Shown one piece after another: positions 9,538-17,465 of a stretch of DNA of 64,000 bases; within the stretch, counting starts at the first letter, position 1, and every line of letters starts with the position of its first letter. The notes below the pieces were generated by a model. It was not told where the DNA came from and did not search any database. It worked only from the letters and a program-made list of their open reading frames with translations. The position numbers and the translations under genes were made by a program. The DNA is from Paraburkholderia sp. BL9I2N2 (GTDB lineage Bacteria; Pseudomonadota; Gammaproteobacteria; Burkholderiales; Burkholderiaceae): assembly GCF_004339745.1 (NCBI RefSeq), contig NZ_SMGP01000001.1, positions 1,550,001 to 1,614,000 of the forward strand. The letters run 5' to 3'.

Positions 9538-10866
9538 TCAGCGCGCGATGCTGTAGCCGATCCGCGCCATCCAGTGCTGACGGTTGTTGTAGTCGAGCAG
9601 GTCCTCGCCGTAGCCGTTGAAATAGCCTACCCAGAGATAGCCGCCCCACGCGCTGCCCAGCAGTTTGGCGAGCGGGTAGGTGAATTGGGTATCGATGCTG
9701 CCGTACCAGTGCTTGGTGCCTTTGCGCAGCGTGGTCGCCAGTTGCCAGCCGTCCGGACTGCCGTATTTGACCAGCAAGTCGACGTAGCCGCGATAGTCGG
9801 CGATATCGGGGTTGCTGCTCGTGCCGAGGTAGTAGTAGATCTTCGGCGACACGCTCAGGTGGTTGGCCGTCAGATCGCCGAATTCCCAGGTCGGCCGGAT
9901 GAATGGCATGTTGATGCTGCGCGAGTCCGCTCCGGCCTTGCCATTCGATTCGTGCGCGACGCCCGCCGCAAAACCCATGCGAGTGAAGAACGGGCTCTGC
10001 CAGCCGGTATCCGGCACGTAGTAGAACAATTGCGGCGAGTAGGTCGTGTCGCGGAACGGGCGCGAATCGGCGGACAGATCCCAGATCGAAGTTTGCGTGT
10101 ACGCGAAGTACAGGTTGTCGAGGAAGGCCTTGGAGCGCAAATCGTCCGGTATCAGGATGCGGTATTTGAAGCTCAACTGCAGCCGCGCGTTCGTGTCGCC
10201 GTTGTGACCGAAGGCGATGTACATCGGATCGTAATAGGAGAGGTGCGAGAGCACGCCGCGTCCCGTGGTCGCGAGCGAGTCGCCGGGCGGCGAGATCGCG
10301 TCGCCGGTCGGGCCGCCTACCACGGCTGCCGTCGCCGCGGCTTCAGCGGGTGTGGTCGCCTGGGTTTCCGCGCGTTCCGCCTCGGCAATCGCGTCCTGCT
10401 GCGGTCCGCGATTGATCGCGACGAGCGCCGGCGACGCATCGAAACCCACCGGGTCGATGCGCACCTCGCCACGCGCCGACTGCGGCCAGGGCGCCGAGAA
10501 ACGCACTTTGCGGAATTGTCCCGGGTGCAGATGCAACGTGTCCGGCACGCCCGCTTCGCGCTGCAAATCGAGCGGCTGTGGTGACACTTCGCCGGCGCTC
10601 AGCGTCACGCGAATGGTCGGCGGGACGGTGATGGTCAGGGGCTTGGCGTCGTCGGCGGAGTAGAGCAGCGTGATCTGCAACGGCTCGTTGGCCGCGGCCA
10701 CGCGAGCAGGTTGCAGCATCGCGACCGTTGCGCGCGCCTCGCCGGACAGCACAGCGCAGACGACGAGCGTGGCGAGCGGCGTGACGCGGGAGAAGCGCGC
10801 GATGAGTTGACGAATCTGAGGGAAGGCGTTGCGGGCAAGGCGGTCGATCGAGGCGTCAAAGCGCAT
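9538..10866 (-). CDS. pldA: Outer membrane phospholipase A (PldA family)
   Basis: The start chosen is the ATG at 10866 (442 residues); the frame reaches further upstream but without a signal sequence. The N-terminus has a long basic segment and then a hydrophobic core ending near GEARAT, a plausible Sec signal. A periplasmic domain of about 180 residues with an Ala/Pro-rich linker (ETQATTPAEAAAT) precedes a C-terminal 12-strand barrel of the OMPLA type. The catalytic His-Ser motif HESNG is at about residues 303-307, with conserved Asn on the preceding side. It hydrolyses phospholipids that reach the outer leaflet. The extra N-terminal domain is longer than in the 289-residue E. coli enzyme. 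It is downstream of the mntH-like gene, separated by a terminator. Confidence 0.85.
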   Translation of the reverse strand: MRFDASIDRLARNAFPQIRQLIARFSRVTPLATLVVCAVLSGEARATVAMLQPARVAAANEPLQITLLYSADDAKPLTITVPPTIRVTLSAGEVSPQPLDLQREAGVPDTLHLHPGQFRKVRFSAPWPQSARGEVRIDPVGFDASPALVAINRGPQQDAIAEAERAETQATTPAEAAATAAVVGGPTGDAISPPGDSLATTGRGVLSHLSYYDPMYIAFGHNGDTNARLQLSFKYRILIPDDLRSKAFLDNLYFAYTQTSIWDLSADSRPFRDTTYSPQLFYYVPDTGWQSPFFTRMGFAAGVAHESNGKAGADSRSINMPFIRPTWEFGDLTANHLSVSPKIYYYLGTSSNPDIADYRGYVDLLVKYGSPDGWQLATTLRKGTKHWYGSIDTQFTYPLAKLLGSAWGGYLWVGYFNGYGEDLLDYNNRQHWMARIGYSIAR

Positions 10867-10989
10867 GGGGCTGTCGTCCTGGAGCAAGGGCAGCGAGCGA
10901 AACGGACGCGGCAGCCATCGAAAGACGACACGTGCAAGGCACACCGGACCGATCGCGCGGAAGCGCTGAAGGGCGCAAAAAATGGGCAC

Positions 10990-11021
10990 AAAAACGGCTG
11001 CCGCAAGAAACCCGGCAGCCG
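10990..11021 (-). terminator. Rho-independent terminator for the mntH-like gene
   Basis: A perfect 9-bp stem (10995-11003 with 11013-11021), a 9-nt loop and, on the minus strand, a run of five T (10990-10994). It lies 120 bases past the mntH stop codon. Confidence 0.85.
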
Positions 11022-11143
11022 AGATGGAAACAGGCCGCACGGCCGGCACGCCGCAGCAGCGGGCAGCGTCGCCGGTCATGGCGAGATACTCAGAGAATAC
11101 TTACAAAGTCACTTCATTGACAGCCTGGTCGAGAAACGGTCTT

Positions 11144-12448
11144 TCAGCTGCCGATCGTCAGTTGCCACAACAATGCGCCGTTGAGCATGATGATGAACGC
11201 GGCGGACAGCCACGCGAGCGCAAGCGGCGCGCCGCGCACGCGCCAGCCGCGCATTAGCGCCGCGTCCGACGTGAAGCGGATCAACGGCACGACCGCGAGC
11301 GGCAATTGCAGGCTCAGCACCACCTGGCTTGCCACCAGCAACTGATTGGAACCGTGCTGGCCGAATAGCGCGACCGCGAAGAGCGCCGGTCCGATCGCCA
11401 GCCCGCGGGTCAGCAGGGCGCGCTTCCAGCGCGGCAGCCGGATGCGCAGAAAGCCTTCCATGACCGCCTGGCCGGCCAGCGTGCCGGTGACGGTCGCGCT
11501 CAGTCCGCAGGCGAGCAGCGCCGCCGCGAACAGGATGCCGGCCCAATGCGTGCCGACGAGCGGCGCGATCAGGCGATGGGCATCCGCGAGATCGGTCACG
11601 TCACGATGGCCACTCACATAGAACACGGCGGCGGCCACGATCAGCAGCGCCGCGTTGATCACGAAAGCAAACGAAAGCGAGCCGAAGGTATCCAGATTGA
11701 CGACGTGCAGCGCGACCTTGATCTGCGCGTCGCTGCCGTCCGGCGCGTGATGCTTGACGAGCGCCGAGTGCAGATAGAGGTTGTGCGGCATCACCGTCGC
11801 GCCGACGATGCCCGCCGCGAGCCACACCATGCCCGCATTGCGCAGCAACTCGACGCTCGGCACGCTGCCGGCGAGCGCCGCATGCCAGTCCGGGCGCGCC
11901 AGTGCAAGCTGGACCACGAAGCACAGGCCGACGAAGCCGATCAGCGCCGCGATCACCGCTTCCAGTTTGCGGCCGCCTTTCTGCTGGAGCGCGAGCAGCG
12001 CGAAGGTGCAGACCGCCGACATCAGCACCCCGACCGTGAGCGACACGCCAAGTAGCATTTGCAATGCGACGGCGCTGCCGACCACCTCGGCGACATCGCA
12101 CGCGATGATCGCAACCTCGCTGGTCAGCCACAGAAAGAGGGTGCCGCGGCGGCCCGTGCGTTCGCGGCAGACCTGCGCGAGATCGCGCCCGGTCACGACG
12201 CCCAGGCGCGACGACAGCCATTGCAGCAGCATTGCCATCAGGCTCGACAGCAGCACCATGCCGAGCAGGCGGTAGCCGTAGCCGGCGCCGGCGCCGAGCG
12301 CGGTCGCCCAGTTGCCCGGATCGATATAGCCGACCGCGATCAACGCGCCCGCGCCGACGAACGAGAACCAGTGCGGCGGACGTGCCGGCCCATCGCCCGG
12401 CAGACGCCGGCGGCGGTTGGGACGCAATGCGAACGGATTCGTGTTCAT
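11144..12448 (-). CDS. mntH: NRAMP-family divalent metal (Mn2+) transporter, MntH-like
   Basis: A 434-residue protein with about eleven membrane segments. The two NRAMP metal-site motifs are present: DPGN at residues 43-46 and MPHN near residues 220-223. The highly conserved GATVMPHNLYLHSALV segment makes the family assignment safe. It would import Mn2+ (or Fe2+) driven by protons. The gene stands alone, with a terminator after it and 520 bp of intergenic DNA before it. That DNA carries a 10-bp direct repeat (12566-12585). I saw no clear yybP-ykoY riboswitch or Fur/MntR-like box. Confidence 0.92.
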   Translation of the reverse strand: MNTNPFALRPNRRRRLPGDGPARPPHWFSFVGAGALIAVGYIDPGNWATALGAGAGYGYRLLGMVLLSSLMAMLLQWLSSRLGVVTGRDLAQVCRERTGRRGTLFLWLTSEVAIIACDVAEVVGSAVALQMLLGVSLTVGVLMSAVCTFALLALQQKGGRKLEAVIAALIGFVGLCFVVQLALARPDWHAALAGSVPSVELLRNAGMVWLAAGIVGATVMPHNLYLHSALVKHHAPDGSDAQIKVALHVVNLDTFGSLSFAFVINAALLIVAAAVFYVSGHRDVTDLADAHRLIAPLVGTHWAGILFAAALLACGLSATVTGTLAGQAVMEGFLRIRLPRWKRALLTRGLAIGPALFAVALFGQHGSNQLLVASQVVLSLQLPLAVVPLIRFTSDAALMRGWRVRGAPLALAWLSAAFIIMLNGALLWQLTIGS

Positions 12449-12565
12449 CGATGCCTGAGGTTCAAGACTGCATCCTCTTGCAAGCCACGTGCCCGCTGCG
12501 TGTGCGGCGGGCGGCGCGTCGAGGCCAGGAAGCGATAACGCGATTTGCGGCGCGCTGTCGTTCGG

Positions 12566-12585
12566 CCTTCGAGAGCCTTCGAGAG
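12566..12585. repeat. 10-bp direct tandem repeat upstream of mntH
   Basis: Two adjacent perfect copies of CCTTCGAGAG, about 120 bases upstream of the mntH start on its coding strand side. The repeat could be a regulator site or simple duplication. Confidence 0.6.
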
Positions 12586-12727
12586 CTATTGTGCACTGTC
12601 GAACGCTTCGCGGCTTGAGTGCGCTTCGACCTTAGCCGTCCGGCATAAAAGTCACGCCATGCGGCCATCGGTCACCACCGTTTGCGCGAGCGAGGCACAC
12701 CCTACACGGCGTCAACTTGACAACAAG

Positions 12728-12746
12728 ATAACAGCGCGGCTGTTAT
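12728..12746. promoter_or_regulatory. Perfect palindrome ATAACAGC-GCG-GCTGTTAT (candidate operator)
   Basis: Perfect 8-bp arms around GCG. It overlaps a TTGACA (12717-12722) / TGTTAT (12741-12746) promoter-like pair and lies 17 bases upstream of the TAGACA -35 element of the pot promoter, a position typical of a repressor or activator site. Confidence 0.45.
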
Positions 12747-12762
12747 GGGTGTTTTTTTCGGG

Positions 12763-12790
12763 TAGACACGCGCGCATAACCCGCTAAAAT
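12763..12790 (+). promoter_or_regulatory. Likely sigma-70 promoter of the potFGHI operon
   Basis: TAGACA at 12763-12768 and TAAAAT at 12785-12790 with a 16-bp spacer, about 180 bases before the potF start. The long leader could carry further control. Confidence 0.5.
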
Positions 12791-12969
12791 TGCGGCCAAT
12801 TTTCCAGCGGTGCGGCTTGCGCTGTACCGTTTGCGCGACAGCCTGGCAATTTTTTTGGAGCGCGCAATAATTGATGGTACTTTTCGGGTTTTTCAGGGGA
12901 GCCGCGGGCGCAGTGCCGCGGCGTAGGTGGGGACGGTCGGCAATGGGCCGGTCAGGATTGGAGAACGGA

Positions 12970-14070
12970 ATGAAAAGACGGGTAGTGGGGCAGGTGGCGG
13001 CGCTGGTCTTGTGCGCGACGCCGTGGTTGACGGCTGCTGCGAAAGACACGCAGCTCAACGTGTATAACTGGTCCGATTACATCGCCAAGGACACCATCCC
13101 GAACTTCACCAGGCAGACCGGCGTCCAGGTCAAATACGACAACTACGACAGCGACGACACGCTGCAAGCCAAGCTCCTCACCGGCAATTCGGGCTACGAC
13201 ATCGTCGTGCCGACCAGCAACTACGCCGGCAAGCAGATCGCCGCCGGTATCTTCGCGCCGCTCGACAAATCCAAGCTGCCGAACCTGAAGTACCTCGATC
13301 CTTCGCTGATGGCGCTCGTCGCCGGCGCCGATCCGGGCAACAAGTTCACGGTGCCCTGGGCATACGGCACCACCGGCCTTGGCTACAACGTCACCAAGGC
13401 GCAGCAGATCCTCGGTAAGAACGTGCCGCTCGACAGCTGGGACGTCCTCTTCAAGCCGGAAAACATTTCGAAGCTGAAGGCTTGCGGCGTCTCCGTGCTC
13501 GACGCGCCGGACCAGATGTTCGCCGCCGCGCTGCACTACATCGGCAAGGATCCGATGAGCACGAACCCGGCCGACTACCGCGCCGCGCTCGAGATGATGA
13601 AGAAGATCCGCCCGTACATCACGCAGTTCAACTCGTCGGGCTATATCAACGACCTGGTCGGCGGCGACGTGTGTTTCGCGTACGGCTGGTCGGGCGACGT
13701 CGTGATCGCCAAGCATCGTGCGGTCGAAGCGAAGAAGTCTTACAAGGTCGAGTATTACATTCCGAAGGGCGGCGCGCCGGTGTGGTTCGACGTGATGGCG
13801 ATTCCGAAGGACGCGAAGAACAAGGAAGCCGCGCTCGAGTGGATCAACTACATCGAAACGCCGCAGGTTCACGCCGCGATCACCAACGCCGTTTACTACC
13901 CGAGCGCCAACCTCGAAGCGCGCAAGTACGTGGACAAGGACGTGGCGAACGATCCGGCCGTGTATCCGCCGCCTGACGTCATCAAGACCCTGTTCCTGCT
14001 CAAGCCGTTGCCGCCGGAAATCCAGCGGCTGCAAACGCGGCTGTGGACTGAATTCAAGTCCGGCCGCTGA
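12970..14070 (+). CDS. potF: Polyamine ABC transporter substrate-binding protein (PotF-like)
   Basis: The start is the ATG at 12970, with GGAGAACGGA just before it; the longer frame encodes an Arg-rich leader unlike a signal. The product has 366 residues with a signal peptide (KRRVVGQ, hydrophobic core, cleavage after AAA). The mature N-terminus LNVYNWSDYIA and the later segments GYINDLVGGDVCFAYGWSGD and the C-terminal RLQTRLWTEFKSGR closely match E. coli PotF, so putrescine (or a related polyamine) is the probable ligand. The polyamine-coordinating aromatic and acidic residues Trp-Ser-Asp near 30-32 are present. First gene of a four-gene operon. Confidence 0.93.
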   Translation: MKRRVVGQVAALVLCATPWLTAAAKDTQLNVYNWSDYIAKDTIPNFTRQTGVQVKYDNYDSDDTLQAKLLTGNSGYDIVVPTSNYAGKQIAAGIFAPLDKSKLPNLKYLDPSLMALVAGADPGNKFTVPWAYGTTGLGYNVTKAQQILGKNVPLDSWDVLFKPENISKLKACGVSVLDAPDQMFAAALHYIGKDPMSTNPADYRAALEMMKKIRPYITQFNSSGYINDLVGGDVCFAYGWSGDVVIAKHRAVEAKKSYKVEYYIPKGGAPVWFDVMAIPKDAKNKEAALEWINYIETPQVHAAITNAVYYPSANLEARKYVDKDVANDPAVYPPPDVIKTLFLLKPLPPEIQRLQTRLWTEFKSGR

Positions 14071-14105
14071 CCCGCGGCCAGAGTGAACGGGTAAGCATCA
14101 TCATG

Positions 14106-14135
14106 AAGCCCTCGGTGTTCACCGGGGGCTTTGTT
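14106..14135 (+). terminator. Intra-operon hairpin between potF and potG
   Basis: A 12-bp stem (14106-14117 with 14120-14131; one G-T pair, 2-nt loop) followed by TTTGTT. It lies between the binding-protein gene and the ATPase gene, a position where partial termination or 3'-end stabilisation raises binding-protein levels. Confidence 0.6.
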
Positions 14136-14162
14136 CGTCAAACGCCGGAGTAAAGCATTGTG

Positions 14163-15325
<1,163 letters not shown>

Positions 15326-15329
<4 letters not shown>

Positions 15330-16255
15330 AGCGCTCGTTCAATTCTTTCGCCACGTGGCCGGTGCGGCGTTTCAATCTGACCGGCCGCACCGCGGTGGTG
15401 GCCGGTCCGTTCATCTGGCTGCTGCTGTTTTTCCTCGTGCCGTTCCTGCTGGTCGTCAAGATCAGCTTTGCCGATTTGCAGCTCGGCATTCCACCCTACA
15501 CGGAGTTGACCAATTTCGCGGACGGCGCGATTCACATCACGCTCGACCTGTCGCATTACGCGTTTCTGGTGACCGACAGCCTCTATTTCGCGACCTACGT
15601 GAATTCCGTGGTGGTCGCCGCGATCTCGACGCTGTTTTGTTTGCTGATCGGCTATCCGATGGCGTATTACATCGCGCGATCGAATCCGGCCAGCCGCAAT
15701 CTGCTGATGATGGCCGTGATGCTGCCGTTCTGGACGTCGTTTCTGATTCGCGTGTATGCGTGGATCGGGATTCTGAAGAACAACGGCTTGCTGAATAACT
15801 TCCTGATGTCGATCGGGCTGATTCACACGCCGATCGAGCTGTATCACACGAATACCGCCGTCTATATCGGCATGGTCTATTCGTATCTGCCGTTCCTCGT
15901 CATGCCGTTGTACGCGCATCTGGTGAAGATGGACATGACGCTGCTGGAAGCCGCCTACGATCTCGGCGCGAAACCGTGGAAGGCGTTCTGGCAGATCACC
16001 TTGCCGCTCTCGAAGAACGGCATTATCGCCGGTTGTCTGTTGGTGTTCATTCCGGCGGTGGGCGAGTACGTGATTCCCGAATTGCTGGGCGGCGCGAACA
16101 CGTTGATGATTGGCCGCGTAATGTGGAATGAGTTCTTCGACAATGCCGATTGGCCGATGGCGTCCGCTGTGACGTGCGCAATGGTGTTGCTGTTATTGGT
16201 GCCGATGGCGTTTTTCCAGTACGCGCAGGCGAAGGCGATGGAGGAAAGGCGCTGA
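15326..16255 (+). CDS. potH: Polyamine ABC transporter permease (PotH-like)
   Basis: A 309-residue inner membrane protein with about six membrane segments. It carries the EAA loop typical of binding-protein-dependent permeases (LLEAAYDLGAKPWKAFWQITLPL near residue 210), which docks on the ATPase. It overlaps potG by four bases and potI by one base (TGATG), so the operon is tightly coupled. It would form half of the channel. Confidence 0.92.
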
Positions 16256-17073
16256 TGAAGCCGAACCGGATTTTGCAGTTGATTGCCCTGGGGATCGGGT
16301 TTCTGTTTCTTTATATACCGATCGTCAGTCTGATTGTGTATTCGTTCAACGAATCGCAACTGGTCACGGTGTGGACGCGGTTTTCTACGCGCTGGTATGC
16401 GGCGTTGTTGCAGGATGACGAGCTGATCGCGGCGGCGTGGTTGTCGTTGCGGGTGGCGTTGTTGACGGCGTTTGCGTCGGTGATCATCGGCACGTGGGCC
16501 GGCTTCGTGCTCGCGCGGATGGGGCGGTTTCGCGGCTTCACGCTGTATACCGGGATGATCAATGCGCCGCTGGTGATTCCCGAGGTGATTCAGGGGATTT
16601 CGCTGCTGCTGCTGTTCATCGAAATGGCCAAGTGGTTGGGGTGGCCCGCCGGGCGTGGCATTTTCACGATCTGGATCGGGCATGTGATGCTGTGTATTTC
16701 TTATGTGGCGATCATCGTGCAGTCGCGGGTGAAGGAGTTGCATCCTTCGCTTGAAGAGGCGGCGCTGGATCTTGGGGCTACGCCGTTGCGGGTGTTTTTC
16801 TTTATTACGTTGCCGTTGATTTCTCAAGCGCTCGTTTCCGGGTGGTTGCTGTCGTTTACTCTGTCGATTGATGATCTGGTGTTGTCGGCGTTCTTGTCGG
16901 GGCCTGGGTCGACTACTTTGCCGCTGGTGGTTTTTTCCCGCGTGCGGTTGGGGTTGAATCCGGAGATGAATGCTTTGGCTACTTTGTTTATTGCGGTGGT
17001 CACGGTTGGGGTTGTGGTCGCTAACTATTTTATGCAGCGGGCGGAGAGGAAGCGGGCGGTGATGGCGGTTTGA
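16255..17073 (+). CDS. potI: Polyamine ABC transporter permease (PotI-like)
   Basis: The start is the ATG at 16255, overlapping the potH stop (TGATG); the frame reaches further back but inside potH. The product has 272 residues, about six membrane segments, and the EAA loop EEAALDLGATPLRVFFFITLP near residue 164. Unlike its neighbours the gene uses many T-ending and GTT/TTG codons, so its GC content is lower than in potFGH; this increases towards the 3' end. This may reflect drift at an operon edge rather than transfer, since the protein is a normal family member. No terminator hairpin with a T-run was seen after it. Confidence 0.92.
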   Translation: MKPNRILQLIALGIGFLFLYIPIVSLIVYSFNESQLVTVWTRFSTRWYAALLQDDELIAAAWLSLRVALLTAFASVIIGTWAGFVLARMGRFRGFTLYTGMINAPLVIPEVIQGISLLLLFIEMAKWLGWPAGRGIFTIWIGHVMLCISYVAIIVQSRVKELHPSLEEAALDLGATPLRVFFFITLPLISQALVSGWLLSFTLSIDDLVLSAFLSGPGSTTLPLVVFSRVRLGLNPEMNALATLFIAVVTVGVVVANYFMQRAERKRAVMAV

Positions 17074-17465
17074 ATTTTTTGGCTTTTTATTGGGGTTGGT
17101 CTTGTGGTGTTGGCCTTCCTTTAATTCATGTCGGTCTATTAGCGTTGCCCCGCACGGGGGGCAACGTTGGGGGAAACCCTCCTTTTTTCTAACCTGCGAT
17201 TCGTGCGATTCGACAACCTCGCGCAAAGCATCTGGTCAGAAAAACTCCCCCTGCCTTAAACAGTGTCCCCCGCTTATGTCTTCGATCAATCATTCGCCTG
17301 GTTATGCGAAATACCTATCTATTTAATCGGTTTGACCAATTTTTACGGTGATCCTATATACGCCTAACAAAATCCAATTTGATAATGAAAACGTCAAATT
17401 GAGCAAGGTAAAGCGTATGAGGGCATGCGAAGGCCTACTGGTGCAAGTCAGTCGACGGAGGGGCC
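17074..17465. other. Low-GC intergenic region before the T6SS island
   Basis: A 392-bp region without a supported gene. It contains a 9-bp hairpin with arms CGTTGCCCC/GGGGCAACG (17143-17166), too far from a T-run to be a normal terminator, and a 7-bp inverted repeat AATTTGA...TCAAATT (17376-17400) about 65 bases before vgrG. The AT-rich stretch 17330-17410 would suit the vgrG promoter, but no clear -35/-10 pair stood out. A GGAGG ribosome site lies at 17456-17460. Confidence 0.4.

Larger units (their letters stand above)
12449..12969. other. Divergent intergenic region between mntH and potF
   Basis: A 521-bp region between two divergently read genes. It contains a 10-bp tandem repeat (12566-12585), a perfect 8-bp-arm palindrome (12728-12746) and a sigma-70-like promoter for the pot operon (12763-12790). 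No open reading frame looked like a real gene. Confidence 0.5.

Noticed and set aside
12449..12720. Mn riboswitch or Fur/MntR box upstream of mntH
   Set aside because: I found no recognisable conserved yybP-ykoY core or Fur-like palindrome; only a short tandem repeat is visible.
17074..17465. A short gene in the pre-vgrG gap
   Set aside because: The only frames there are short, lack ribosome sites and contain low-complexity composition.
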